Shown: one piece after another, positions 46,360 through 54,830 of the stretch
Layout of the letters: each line of letters opens with the position of its first letter
Numbering within the stretch: position 1 is the first letter of the stretch
Source: Butyrivibrio sp. AE3009
GTDB lineage: Bacteria; Bacillota; Clostridia; Lachnospirales; Lachnospiraceae
Length of the DNA stretch: 64,000 nucleotides
Direction: 5' to 3'
Assembly: GCF_000420845.1 (NCBI RefSeq)
Contig: NZ_ATVS01000010.1
Span: 53,492 to 117,491 of the forward strand
The notes under the pieces: model-generated
What the model was told of the DNA's origin: nothing
The model's input: the letters and a program-made list of their open reading frames with translations, nothing else
Database searches by the model: none
Made by a program: the position numbers and the translations under genes

Positions 46360-47136
46360 ATGTCACAGACCCGCAGGATAATGCTGATAGTTTCATATGA
46401 TGGCACCGCCTACAGCGGATGGGCTCTTCAGGAGACTACCCCTGACACCATAGAGGGAAGGCTTAACGAAGCCATTTTTCGTCTCACGGGAGAAAAGACA
46501 GAGGTGATTGGCGCAAGCCGCACCGATGCAGGGGTTCACGCCTACGGAAATGTGGCGGTTTTTGATACGGATTCTACGATTCCCGGGGACCGATTTATGT
46601 TTGCACTCAATCACGAGCTTCCGCAGGATATCAGGATAACGTCTTCACGGCAGGTGGCAAGGGAGTTTCATCCCAGGCATTGTAACACGGAGAAGACCTA
46701 TGAATACAGGATTCTGAACACTCAGATCTGTGATCCAACCAGGAGAATGTACACATGTCATTTTTCAATGCCTCTTGATGTGGACATCATGAATGAGGCG
46801 GCTTCATATCTGGTGGGAGAGCATGATTTTACAAGCTTTTGCAATGCTCAGTCTCAGGCTCTGACCCATGTAAGGACCGTGAAGGATGTTCATGTAAGGC
46901 GTGAAGGGGATGAAGTTATCATCAGCGTTACGGGCAATGGCTTTTTGTACAACATGGTGAGAATTATCGCCGGAACCCTTATGCAGATAGGAAGAGGCAA
47001 GGGCGGCCCTGCCGAGATGAAGACCATTTTGGAGAAAAAAAACAGAGCTGCAGCGGGACCTACAGCTCCTCCGGAAGGACTTTTTCTGATAAAATATGAA
47101 TTTCTGGACGGAATCCCTGAACCTGAGCAGGAGTAA
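46360..47136 (+). CDS. truA: tRNA pseudouridine synthase A
   Basis: 258 residues. The catalytic aspartate lies in GASRTDAGVHA. TruA modifies positions 38-40 in tRNA anticodon arms. DGTAYSGWALQ and YNMVRIIAGTL are also typical. It ends the ecf-truA operon; rplM-rpsI, usually next, are separated by an inverted gene. Confidence 0.97.
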   Translation: MSQTRRIMLIVSYDGTAYSGWALQETTPDTIEGRLNEAIFRLTGEKTEVIGASRTDAGVHAYGNVAVFDTDSTIPGDRFMFALNHELPQDIRITSSRQVAREFHPRHCNTEKTYEYRILNTQICDPTRRMYTCHFSMPLDVDIMNEAASYLVGEHDFTSFCNAQSQALTHVRTVKDVHVRREGDEVIISVTGNGFLYNMVRIIAGTLMQIGRGKGGPAEMKTILEKKNRAAAGPTAPPEGLFLIKYEFLDGIPEPEQE

Positions 47137-47175
47137 GATACAAAATTGCCGGTCAAGCAAGATCGGTACTTCCGG

Positions 47176-48249
47176 TCAAACGGCGTATTTGCTGTGCTCG
47201 GTTATGATCAGGTCAGGTTTGATGTCGTGTTTATCAGTGGCAATCATTGTATCACTGATCTGCAGCTGAAATGCTATAGCAATCTTACTAATTTCCTTGT
47301 GCTTTTCAAGAAAAGTATCATAGAATCCGCCGTTATATCCAACGCGGTTGCGGTATCTATCAAACGCAACTCCGGGCATGATTACCAGAGTGCCTCGTGA
47401 TGTGTCTTCTGTTTCGGGGTAGATTACGGAGTTATCGGAAAGATTAGGCTCCCTGATTCCATTAAATCCTGCGATCAGCTCCTCGGGACTGTTTATCTGA
47501 ATGAATTTCATCTGGCGCTTTTCTTTGTCTATGACCTTGGGACAAAATACTTTTTTGCCCTCATCCAGGCAGTTTTGGATTATTGTATCGGTGCTGACTT
47601 CGGATCCTGTTGATGCGTAGATCAGGATGTTTTCAGCGTTTTTGTATTCAATAGTATCGGACAGTTTAGTGAAGATTATTTCACTTTTATCGGCAATGTC
47701 GTCCTGGGATAGGGCGTTTCGCTGCATCAGAACTGTTTTTCTGATATCACTTTTACTGGAGTAGGTTTTCCAGTAATTCCTAAGTTCATTGAACTTGATT
47801 ATGGAAAGGATCGCTATTATAAGGGGCCAACCCCAAATAGTGAATAATGCTGCAGGTTCAGGACTGATAGAATCGATAGCTATGCTTAAAAACTCCACAA
47901 CATAGAGTACACCCGCAAGGGTAGGGCAGCTTAGCAGTATAAGAGCCAGGGCAAAAAAGGCTTGCGGATAGGACATTTTATGATATACTTCACGTGCTTC
48001 GTAGGATGAGAGCAGAAATTTGTAGTTGAAGAGCACTATTCCGAGAAAAATAAGTAAACCTGCAAAATAAGCAAAGAAATTGTAGGTGTATGTGTCGGTG
48101 GAAATAATTAAAAGAAAAGAGCCTGTATTATATTTTAATATGCTTTTACCTACATATTGCAAATAACCAGCGCCGCCCAAAATGAGCTTCATTATTAAAA
48201 GATATATAAACTCATATACTAAAAAAAGAATATATTTCTTCGGCTTCAC
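47176..48249 (-). CDS. Membrane-fused 5-formyltetrahydrofolate cyclo-ligase
   Basis: About 357 residues. GTG 48249 is chosen because CAGGAGG lies 9 nt upstream. Residues ~1-165 hold four or five hydrophobic helices (such as LLIMKLILGGAGYLQYVGKS and QAFFALALILLSCPTLAGVL) with no recognised family. Residues ~170-357 form a complete 5-FTHF cyclo-ligase domain: DIRKTVLMQRNALSQ at its start, ILIYASTGSEV, and the signature MPGVAFDRYRNRVGYNGGFY. The enzyme turns 5-formyl-THF into 5,10-methenyl-THF with ATP. Cyclo-ligases are normally ~190-residue soluble proteins. It lies on the minus strand between truA and rplM. Confidence 0.88.
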   Translation of the reverse strand: MKPKKYILFLVYEFIYLLIMKLILGGAGYLQYVGKSILKYNTGSFLLIISTDTYTYNFFAYFAGLLIFLGIVLFNYKFLLSSYEAREVYHKMSYPQAFFALALILLSCPTLAGVLYVVEFLSIAIDSISPEPAALFTIWGWPLIIAILSIIKFNELRNYWKTYSSKSDIRKTVLMQRNALSQDDIADKSEIIFTKLSDTIEYKNAENILIYASTGSEVSTDTIIQNCLDEGKKVFCPKVIDKEKRQMKFIQINSPEELIAGFNGIREPNLSDNSVIYPETEDTSRGTLVIMPGVAFDRYRNRVGYNGGFYDTFLEKHKEISKIAIAFQLQISDTMIATDKHDIKPDLIITEHSKYAV

Positions 48250-48330
48250 TGTAAAACTCCTCCTGAGGGTAATACATTTAGGTAAGGTTAACATTTTATA
48301 GAAAAATTAGCAATAAAAAGCTTTTGTATA

Positions 48331-48360
48331 TTGACAATCAGGGTCAGATGGTCATATAAT
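48331..48360 (+). promoter_or_regulatory. Sigma-A promoter of rplM-rpsI
   Basis: Perfect TTGACA (48331-48336), an 18-nt spacer and a perfect TATAAT (48355-48360). This is the strongest promoter in the window and leaves a 200-nt leader. Confidence 0.9.
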
Positions 48361-48369
48361 ATCTTACTG

Positions 48370-48562
48370 TGTGACGTTATGTCCACAATGCAATGCAGTC
48401 TTTTGACTGACAGCGTTAAGAATGTCATATTGTTGTCCCGGTAAGCTGCAATATGTACATATATATGTAAGAATCAGGTGAAGGGTTCTTGCAAACTATC
48501 AATTTATAGTTTTTATTTTACCGAGCTAATCCACGGCTCATAACAGTAATGGAGGAAACACA
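48370..48562 (+). ncRNA. Leader of rplM with attenuator-like hairpin
   Basis: Visible helices are CAGTC/GACTG near 48400-48412, TACATA/TATGTA near 48456-48470, and AAGAA/TTCTT near 48470-48490 enclosed by GCAA/TTGC. AAACTAT/ATAGTTT (48493-48512) then runs into TTATTTTA, like an intrinsic terminator placed before the gene. A ribosomal protein L13 leader is known in Firmicutes; this may be one, but I cannot match its consensus. Confidence 0.5.
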
Positions 48563-48991
48563 ATGAAAACTTATATGCCTAGTGCAGCTACAGTAGAGAA
48601 GAAGTGGTATGTAGTTGATGCTACAGATATGACACTTGGACGTCTTGCTTCTAACGTTGCAAACGTACTCAGAGGAAAGAACAAGCCTATCTACACTCCT
48701 AACATCGACACAGGAGATTATGTAATCGTTATCAATGCAGAGAAGATCAAAGTATCCGGTAAGAAGCTTGATCAGAAGATGTATTGGCACCACACAGATT
48801 ATGTTGGTCATCACAAGGAGTTCTCACTCCGTCAGATGCTCCAGGATAAGCCCGAGAGAGTTATCGAGCACGCTGTAAAGGGAATGCTTCCTAAGGGATC
48901 CCTTGGCAGAGAAATGTACACAAAACTCCACGTATATGCAGGAGCTGAGCATCCTCATGCAGCTCAGAAGCCTGAAGTACTTACATTTTAA
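48563..48991 (+). CDS. rplM: Ribosomal protein L13
   Basis: 142 residues, normal length. [20 protein letters not shown] and [20 protein letters not shown] are diagnostic of this early 50S assembly protein. GGAGG lies before the ATG. Confidence 0.99.
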   Translation: MKTYMPSAATVEKKWYVVDATDMTLGRLASNVANVLRGKNKPIYTPNIDTGDYVIVINAEKIKVSGKKLDQKMYWHHTDYVGHHKEFSLRQMLQDKPERVIEHAVKGMLPKGSLGREMYTKLHVYAGAEHPHAAQKPEVLTF

Positions 48992-49015
48992 TCGGGTTGA
49001 AAGGAGATCAAAATA

Positions 49016-49414
49016 ATGGCAAAATCAGCTAATTACTACGGAACCGGTAGAAGAAAGAAATCAATCGCAAGAGTATATCTTGTTTCAGGTAAGGGAAATA
49101 TCACAATCAACAAGAGACCTATCGATGAGTACTTCGGACTTGAGACTCTCAAGGTTATCGTTAGACAGCCTCTCGTAGCTACAGAGACAACAGATAAGTT
49201 CGACGTTGTTGTTACTGTAAGAGGTGGCGGCACAACAGGTCAGGCTGGTGCTATCAGACATGGTATTTCAAGAGCTCTTCTTCAGGCTGACTCAGATGAG
49301 TACAGACCTACACTTAAGAAGGCTGGATACCTCACAAGAGACCCTCGTATGAAGGAGAGAAAGAAGTACGGTTTGAAGAAAGCTCGTCGTGCTCCTCAGT
49401 TCTCAAAGAGATGA
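49016..49414 (+). CDS. rpsI: Ribosomal protein S9
   Basis: 132 residues. [20 protein letters not shown] and the C-terminal [12 protein letters not shown], whose tail reaches the P-site tRNA, are diagnostic. AAAGGAG lies before the ATG. Its last 16 bases and the next 27 recur at 53246-53288 (see the repeat entries). Confidence 0.99.
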   Translation: MAKSANYYGTGRRKKSIARVYLVSGKGNITINKRPIDEYFGLETLKVIVRQPLVATETTDKFDVVVTVRGGGTTGQAGAIRHGISRALLQADSDEYRPTLKKAGYLTRDPRMKERKKYGLKKARRAPQFSKR

Positions 49415-49441
49415 GAATATCTGCTATGGCAGATTTCAGAA
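49399..49441 (+). repeat. 43-nt repeat, copy 1 (rpsI end)
   Basis: Covers the last 16 bases of rpsI including its stop plus 27 bases downstream. It matches 53246-53288 at 40 of 43 positions. Each copy is followed at once by an intrinsic terminator of different sequence. It could be the attachment site of an island inserted at the end of rpsI. Confidence 0.8.
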
Positions 49442-49472
49442 GACTCGGTACAATGTACCGGGTCTTTTTTGT
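49441..49472 (+). terminator. Intrinsic terminator after rpsI
   Basis: An 11-bp stem (49441-49451 with 49455-49465, one G-U pair) with a 3-nt loop is followed by TTTTTG. Confidence 0.92.
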
Positions 49473-49584
49473 ATCTATGCATTATTTATGGATTTTTAAG
49501 ACTATCGCAAGACGGAATGTTGTAAAATTTAATGAGGTATATAAAGCCTCGACGGAGCTAAGATAAGAAAAGAGGAGGCGATTC

Positions 49585-51297
49585 ATGAAAAAGCGTTTAT
49601 GCAATCAGCTCTGGATAGTTTCAGCATTGACCATATTGGGGAGTACTTTTTTGATTGCCTGTGGGGCGCCATCCGGAAACGCTCTTAGTGAAATGGAGAT
49701 TCCGTTATATTTTCACTCTGTTGATAATGAGGAAAGTATCAAACTCTGCTTTGCTGATGAAAGCAAAGAGGTTCCCTACTTTGACATTGATACTGCCGTC
49801 TCCCTCATAGAGAGAGTCAATCACGAGATTATCGAAGATAAAAACTATGCACTGACCACTTCGGCCCAGGGCTCAGTGGTAACAATTACCCGTGAAAACC
49901 AGTATCCTATGCAGATAGACTGCGATAAAGACACAATTAGTTTTTATGATTTTGATGCTTTTTTCGTTCCGTCCTGGACAAGCACGGTTATAGATGTACT
50001 GCAGCCGGATAGTGCCTTTGAGGGCCTTATTCTCTCAGAGGAAAACTCCTATAGCCGCTTTGGTTCGGAGGTGGTTTTTGATCTTAAAAAATATGGTATA
50101 GACCTGATTGAAGAGAATGGTAAATGCTATATTCCCATGCAGACATTAAGTGATATCATGCTGTCTCTTCCGAGTTATGTATGCCTTCTTTACAATAACG
50201 AAGGAGTATTTGTCTATGAGTATGGTTCAGAACCCGGCAGGGAGCTTTTGAGAAAGTATTATGCAGCACAGCCCAAGGAGAGCAAAAGCGAGGGACTCGC
50301 AGACTATACATATAACGAATTATGTATGATGATGGATCATTTTTATGGTTTGAAAGAAAGCCATGGAATTGAGGATTTTGATGAATTCTTTACTGAAACA
50401 GCTCTTCGTGACGCATTAAGGAGTACTGATCCTGAGATGTCTGCAAGGGCGATGAGAGTTTTGATGGATCTTTACATTGATGACTTACATAGCGGGTATA
50501 TGCTTAATTCGTGGCGGATTGGCATGGATGCGCAAATCGACGGGATGACCGGCAAGTCAATTCAAAACATGAGTGATTCGGCGATGAAGTATTATACCGC
50601 CAGAGAAAAGTATTATCCCGACGGGATTCCCGGATACGAGGAAGTCGGAAACACAGCATACATCACCTTTGATAGTTTCCAAGCAAAAGATAAGGATGCT
50701 GATTATTATAAGGACGCACCTACCGCTGATACACAGGATACTGTTGGCCTTCTTTTGTATTCATATTCACAGATTACGCGAAAGGGAAGCCCTGTCGAGA
50801 ATGTAGTTATTGATTTAAGTATGAATTCCGGAGGAGACACCGTCACTGCAAGTTTTATGATAAGTCTGTTTCTGGGAGAAGGTTCAGTATGTATCCAGGA
50901 TACACTGACAGGTGCTTATGCCAATGAATGTTTTCGTGCAGATGCCAATCTTGATGGTGTATACGACGAAAAGGACTCGCTCCTAAACTACAATCTGTAC
51001 TGTATTACCTCATCTATCAGTTTTTCCTGCGGTAATCTGGTGCCAAGTGTATTAAAATCGTCGGGTCAGGTTACTATTTTAGGACAACAAAGCGGAGGCG
51101 GCGCATGCACAGTGATCCCATTTTCAACAGCAGATGGAACTCTGCTTCAGATGTCCGGCAATCGCCGTCTGAGCTACATGAAAAACGGTTCTGTGTATGA
51201 CATTGACCAGGGTGTAGAACCGGACTATGTGATACATCAGCCTGAGCACTTCTATGATAGAGAGGCCTTGACTGAGTATATAAATAATCTGTACTGA
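49585..51297 (+). CDS. Lipoprotein with S41 peptidase-like domain
   Basis: 570 residues. The lipoprotein signal ends LIACG (Cys ~26). Residues ~30-230 are a lead domain of unknown kind. Residues ~250-570 resemble the S41 (C-terminal processing) peptidase fold: VIDLSMNSGGDT, then TSSISFSCGNLVPSVLKSSG with the Ser expected as nucleophile, and GQQSGGGAC. AAGAGGAGGCG precedes the ATG. It is the first gene after the rpsI terminator and is followed by two intramembrane protease genes, suggesting one envelope-proteolysis module. Confidence 0.8.
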   Translation: MKKRLCNQLWIVSALTILGSTFLIACGAPSGNALSEMEIPLYFHSVDNEESIKLCFADESKEVPYFDIDTAVSLIERVNHEIIEDKNYALTTSAQGSVVTITRENQYPMQIDCDKDTISFYDFDAFFVPSWTSTVIDVLQPDSAFEGLILSEENSYSRFGSEVVFDLKKYGIDLIEENGKCYIPMQTLSDIMLSLPSYVCLLYNNEGVFVYEYGSEPGRELLRKYYAAQPKESKSEGLADYTYNELCMMMDHFYGLKESHGIEDFDEFFTETALRDALRSTDPEMSARAMRVLMDLYIDDLHSGYMLNSWRIGMDAQIDGMTGKSIQNMSDSAMKYYTAREKYYPDGIPGYEEVGNTAYITFDSFQAKDKDADYYKDAPTADTQDTVGLLLYSYSQITRKGSPVENVVIDLSMNSGGDTVTASFMISLFLGEGSVCIQDTLTGAYANECFRADANLDGVYDEKDSLLNYNLYCITSSISFSCGNLVPSVLKSSGQVTILGQQSGGGACTVIPFSTADGTLLQMSGNRRLSYMKNGSVYDIDQGVEPDYVIHQPEHFYDREALTEYINNLY

Positions 51298-51343
51298 ACG
51301 ATAAGGACACCTGTTTAATGCAAATTAAGGAGGAGAATTATTC

Positions 51344-52117
51344 ATGGACGCAAAAACAATTATTATTTCAATTATTGCCGCATTACTTGCCTTTGTTATC
51401 TGTGGATTTATCTATCAGCGAATGATCAAAAGGGAAGTTCCGGAGCCTATAGGGAAACTACAGGCAATCCTGCCGGTTGTTTTGGGATGTATTTGCGTAC
51501 CGATTTCCGCCGGTTCCGGGATTGGGTTATTGGCTGTATTAAGAAGCATCGGGATAGAGGGTGCAAAAATGCAGGCGCTATCGGCAGCTTTCTTTACAGC
51601 ATTTTTTATGGCCGGTGGTGTGGAGGAAGTGCTTAAGTTTCTTGCAATCATCATAACGCTGGTTGCTCTGAAAAATAAGGTACGCAATGTTTATGAGTAT
51701 ATCCTCCTGGGAGCAGCGGTTGGCTTTGGCTTTACGTTTGTAGAGGACTTTACTTTTGGAGACTCGATTATTGTGTTACTAATCAGAACTCCTTTAGCGT
51801 TCACTCATATGACATTGAACATGATAATGGGAGAGTTTATAGGAAGAGCCAGGTACAACAAATTAAAGGGCAAAGGTCCGACGGCGCTGTACTGGGCTTT
51901 GGCAATCATCATTCCAACTGCTTTACATACTCTGTATGATGCCGGAACAATTTTTAACTATCCGGTTATGAAGGATGGCGATTTTATTGTAGGTGGCATA
52001 CTTGGCGGAGTAGCAGTTTTGACAAATATTGTTCTTTTGATCTATGTGCTGGTAAGAGCCAAGAAGAACGCTGAAAAGTTCTCTGCTCTTTCTGTCTTAC
52101 CTGAAGACGCGCAGTAA
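51344..52117 (+). CDS. PrsW-family intramembrane metalloprotease
   Basis: 257 residues with about seven membrane helices. The PrsW motifs are visible: GGVEEVLKF (EExxK), FGFTFVED, HMTLNM and HTLYDAG, which supply the zinc site within the membrane. PrsW in Bacillus starts cleavage of an anti-sigma factor. AAGGAGGAG precedes the ATG, 46 bp after the S41-like gene. Its target here is unknown. Confidence 0.85.
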   Translation: MDAKTIIISIIAALLAFVICGFIYQRMIKREVPEPIGKLQAILPVVLGCICVPISAGSGIGLLAVLRSIGIEGAKMQALSAAFFTAFFMAGGVEEVLKFLAIIITLVALKNKVRNVYEYILLGAAVGFGFTFVEDFTFGDSIIVLLIRTPLAFTHMTLNMIMGEFIGRARYNKLKGKGPTALYWALAIIIPTALHTLYDAGTIFNYPVMKDGDFIVGGILGGVAVLTNIVLLIYVLVRAKKNAEKFSALSVLPEDAQ

Positions 52118-52132
52118 AAGAGGAGAATACCA

Positions 52133-52966
52133 ATGCTTAAAAAGTACATTGAATTCATGAAAAGATCTCCACTGATTACTGCTGCGCTCTGCATAGTATA
52201 TGTTGTCGTATGTTTCAAATCAGTGCCGACCCAGACGCATTTTCAGTTTTTCATCGTAAGAACGATGCTATGTGGAGCAGCGTGTTTTTTCCTGTATCAG
52301 ATATCGGGAGACAAGACCCTTGCATCCAGCTATAATTCAACAAGTTATGTTTTGAAGTATTCTGTTGGATTTCTGATAGTAGCCTTTTCACTTGGCACTA
52401 TTGTGTTGGTTTCAGATATAAGTGAAAAAAGGCCGCTTTTGCAGAATCCTGTTCTGGAGCTGTTTGTTGTGTTCCTCATGTATATGTCTGTGGGGCTTTT
52501 TGAGGAGTTGTCCTTCAGGGCTGTTATCAACGATGCGATCATATATAAATTCAGGAATTGGAAATATGTATTTGTACTTGGGGCAGTTGTTTCCTCGCTT
52601 GTCTTTGGAGCAGTACATGTTTTAGGTGGATTTGATCCACTCTCAGCAATGGCTTGGGGACAGGCTATTGGAAAAACTCTTGAAGCAAGCCTTTTCGGAC
52701 TTGCTCTTCTGATACTGTACTGGAAAACAAGAAATATATGGGCATGCGGACTGGCGCACGGACTAAATGATTTTCTTACTGATTATACCTCAGGATTATT
52801 TATTCCCGAAGAGGGTCTTGGCTCCTATGTCCGGATGGGTGAAGATGCAGCTAAATTACTTTTGGTCTATGTAGGACTGATAGTAATCAATCTGGTCTTT
52901 GTTCTGATCATATGGAAGAAAGTCGGTAAGACAATTGATTTTGAAAAGATAAGGCGCGAGTGGTAG
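52133..52966 (+). CDS. CPBP-family intramembrane protease
   Basis: 277 residues with about seven or eight membrane helices. The Abi/CAAX motifs are present: LFEELSFRAV (EExxxR), FGAVHVLGG (FxxxH) and LAHGLNDF (HxxxN). Proteins of this family process prenylated or signal proteins and also give bacteriocin immunity. It lies 15 bp after the PrsW gene, so they are likely co-expressed. A GGAGG site and a 20-codon frame (52977-53039) follow. Confidence 0.85.
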   Translation: MLKKYIEFMKRSPLITAALCIVYVVVCFKSVPTQTHFQFFIVRTMLCGAACFFLYQISGDKTLASSYNSTSYVLKYSVGFLIVAFSLGTIVLVSDISEKRPLLQNPVLELFVVFLMYMSVGLFEELSFRAVINDAIIYKFRNWKYVFVLGAVVSSLVFGAVHVLGGFDPLSAMAWGQAIGKTLEASLFGLALLILYWKTRNIWACGLAHGLNDFLTDYTSGLFIPEEGLGSYVRMGEDAAKLLLVYVGLIVINLVFVLIIWKKVGKTIDFEKIRREW

Positions 52967-52976
52967 GAGGCATTGT

Positions 52977-53039
52977 ATGGAATGCAAGCGTTCCGAAGCA
53001 GGATGGGGACTATGGGATTTCGCAAGAAATCTCATATGA
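52977..53039 (+). CDS. Possible 20-residue peptide or gene remnant
   Basis: ATG with a good TAGGAGG site 6 nt upstream opens MECKRSEAGWGLWDFARNLI, then TGA. The site is as good as those of real genes, but no other sign of selection is seen. It may be the start of a lost gene. Confidence 0.25.
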   Translation: MECKRSEAGWGLWDFARNLI

Positions 53040-53137
53040 ACGTGACTATTGAGAAGGCTTTATACTCAGATCAGTCTTGAAATGAAAGAATATGATGAAA
53101 CAGAAAGATAGATCTGTTTTTAGGATGAAATAACAGA
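53040..53137. other. Short gap without a gene
   Basis: Nothing coding seen. Together with the repeats at 53138 and 53246 it forms a 430-bp stretch between the CPBP gene and the WYL regulator that looks like a junction region. Confidence 0.4.
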
Positions 53138-53178
53138 GTTGCCACCAGCCGCATACAGTAGCCCTGAGTTTTCTACCG
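53138..53178. repeat. Dispersed 41-nt repeat, copy A
   Basis: Matches 61251-61291 at 38 of 41 positions. With the next bases it can fold: GTTGC (53138-53142) pairs with GCAAC (53196-53200), and inner GTAG/CTAC pairs around CCCTGAG. Both strands read as short peptides (+ LPPAAYSSPEF; - ENSGLLYAAGGN), so it may be gene debris or a structured repeat. Confidence 0.75.
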
Positions 53179-53245
53179 TACGCAGCAGGTAAACAGCAAC
53201 TCGTCCTACAAATGCCCAAAACAAGGCATTTAAGAGAGTGAAAAA

Positions 53246-53288
53246 GTTCTCAAAGAGATGAGAATATCTGCAGTTGCAGATTTCAGAA
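53246..53288 (+). repeat. 43-nt repeat, copy 2 (rpsI tail duplicate)
   Basis: Matches 49399-49441 (end of rpsI plus downstream) at 40 of 43 positions, in the same orientation, 3.8 kb away. It is followed by its own terminator hairpin. It lies outside any gene. Confidence 0.9.
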
Positions 53289-53318
53289 ACCCACAACCAT
53301 CTGGTTGTGGGTTTTTTG
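53288..53318 (+). terminator. Intrinsic terminator
   Basis: A perfect stem of about 12 bp (53288-53299 with 53303-53314) with a 3-nt loop, then TTTTG. It follows copy 2 of the rpsI tail as the rpsI terminator follows copy 1. Confidence 0.9.
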
Positions 53319-53333
53319 TTGTCAAAAATAGTG

Positions 53334-53365
53334 TAGAATATAAACATGACATATAGATGACATGT
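53334..53365 (+). promoter_or_regulatory. Putative promoter and operator of the WYL regulator
   Basis: TAGAAT (53334-53339) may be a -10. Just after it lie two direct copies of ATGACAT (53346-53352 and 53357-53363), 11 bp apart, one helical turn, framed by ACATG/CATGT arms (53344-53348 with 53361-53365). This is a good candidate site for autoregulation. Confidence 0.5.
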
Positions 53366-53399
53366 TTGTGCTTGTATGATAATCATAGAAGGTGATCAA

Positions 53400-54311
53400 A
53401 TGAAGATAGACAGACTGATCGGCATACTATCAATTCTTTTGCAAAAAGAGGTGACGACAGCTCCGGAGCTGGCTGAGCATTTCGAGGTGTCTAGAAGAAC
53501 AATAAACAGAGATATTGAGACTCTTTGTCAGGCAGGAATACCAATCAAAACGACCCAGGGAGTTGGAGGCGGTATAAGCATCATGGATGGCTATAAGATG
53601 GATAGGACTCTTTTGACATCCCGTGACATGCAGATGATTCTGGCGGGACTACGAAGCCTTGATAGTGTTAGTGGAAGCGGATATTATGGGCAGCTTATGG
53701 AGAAGCTCCAGGCAGGTTCTTCGGAGTTTATCAGCGGTAGGGATTCTGTCCTTATCGACCTGTCTTCTTGGTACAAGACATCGCTGGCTCCAAAGATATC
53801 TACTATTCAGGATGCGATAGAAAACAGGCATCTTTTGACCTTCCACTATTATGCTCAGGCGGGAGAAGGAAAACGAACTATTGAGCCATATTATGTAGTG
53901 TTTAAGTGGAGCAGCTGGTATGTCTATGGATGGTGTGAAAAGCGCAAAGATTATCGTCTATTTAAATTAAACCGCATGGTTAAAGTGGTTGAAACGGATA
54001 AAGGATTTGTCTGCAGAAATGCTCCATTACCTGATCTGTCTACAGAAAAGATATTTCCTGGTGGAATCAAGGTAAAAGCGCTGTTTTCAAAGGATGTAAA
54101 GTGGCGCCTGGTGGAGGAATTCGGACCAAACTGTTTTACGGAAACAGAGGATGGTAGACTTATGTTTACTGCGGATTACACGGACTCAGATAATTTGATC
54201 ACATGGATAATGACCTTTGGAAATAAAGCAGAAGTGCTTGAGCCGGTAGAAGCCAGGAGGCAGATTTCAAAGATGGTACAGGAGATGGCGACGATTTACA
54301 AGGAGGACTAA
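53400..54311 (+). CDS. YafY/DeoR-like regulator with WYL domain
   Basis: About 303 residues from ATG 53400 (MKIDRLIGILSILLQKEVTT), preferred over ATG 53376 because AAGGTG lies upstream and family members start here. An HTH_11 winged helix (~1-60, ELAEHFEVSRRTINRDIETL) is followed by a WYL ligand-binding domain with FKWSSWYVYGWCEKRKDYRL. WYL regulators bind nucleic acids or small ligands. Its stop overlaps the VOC gene start by one base. Confidence 0.88.
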   Translation: MKIDRLIGILSILLQKEVTTAPELAEHFEVSRRTINRDIETLCQAGIPIKTTQGVGGGISIMDGYKMDRTLLTSRDMQMILAGLRSLDSVSGSGYYGQLMEKLQAGSSEFISGRDSVLIDLSSWYKTSLAPKISTIQDAIENRHLLTFHYYAQAGEGKRTIEPYYVVFKWSSWYVYGWCEKRKDYRLFKLNRMVKVVETDKGFVCRNAPLPDLSTEKIFPGGIKVKALFSKDVKWRLVEEFGPNCFTETEDGRLMFTADYTDSDNLITWIMTFGNKAEVLEPVEARRQISKMVQEMATIYKED

Positions 54312-54736
54312 TGAAAATGAGACTTGATGGTTTTGGATTGTTTGTTGAGGATATGGGCAAAATGGTACGCTTCTACAGGGATGTGCTGGGGTTTGAAATA
54401 AAAGAGACAGAGGATACATCCAATGTGTATCTGGTGAAGGATGGGACCCTTTTTCTGTTATACGGCAGGAACGACTTTGAGAAGATGACAAGACGCAGGT
54501 ATGAGTACATAAAAGGTCTCAACGGACATTTCGAAATAGCGCTTTATGTTGATACATTTAAAGAAGTGGATGAAGCTTATAATAAGGCTGTACAAAACGG
54601 TGCAACATCAGTCCTTGCACCTGAACTAGAACCCTGGGGGCAGAGAACCTGTTATATAGCAGATCCTGAAGGCAACCTGATTGAGATTGGTTCATGGAAT
54701 AAGCCTTACGAGTCAAAAGACATTTCGGAGGAATAA
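54311..54736 (+). CDS. VOC family (glyoxalase-like) protein
   Basis: About 141 residues of the vicinal oxygen chelate fold: FGLFVEDMGKMVRFYRDVLG, then IALYVDTFKEVDEAYNKAVQ and CYIADPEGNLIEIG. Members include glyoxalase I and antibiotic-binding proteins. ATG 54311 overlaps the WYL gene stop; ATG 54317 is an equally possible start given AAGGAGG spacing. The pair is an operon controlled by the WYL protein. Confidence 0.85.
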   Translation: MKMRLDGFGLFVEDMGKMVRFYRDVLGFEIKETEDTSNVYLVKDGTLFLLYGRNDFEKMTRRRYEYIKGLNGHFEIALYVDTFKEVDEAYNKAVQNGATSVLAPELEPWGQRTCYIADPEGNLIEIGSWNKPYESKDISEE

Positions 54737-54830
54737 AGACATGACATTCGATTCTTAGCGATGCAAGGAAAGTGGTGCCAGAGAAGCTTAAGACGGTTAT
54801 AAGACATCCTATTAGAAAGGAGAGCTGAAG

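Noticed and set aside
53120..53386. 88-residue frame on the minus strand
   Set aside because: It runs across a terminator and both repeats and has no ribosome site; only the short GLLYAAGGN part over the repeat is possibly meaningful.
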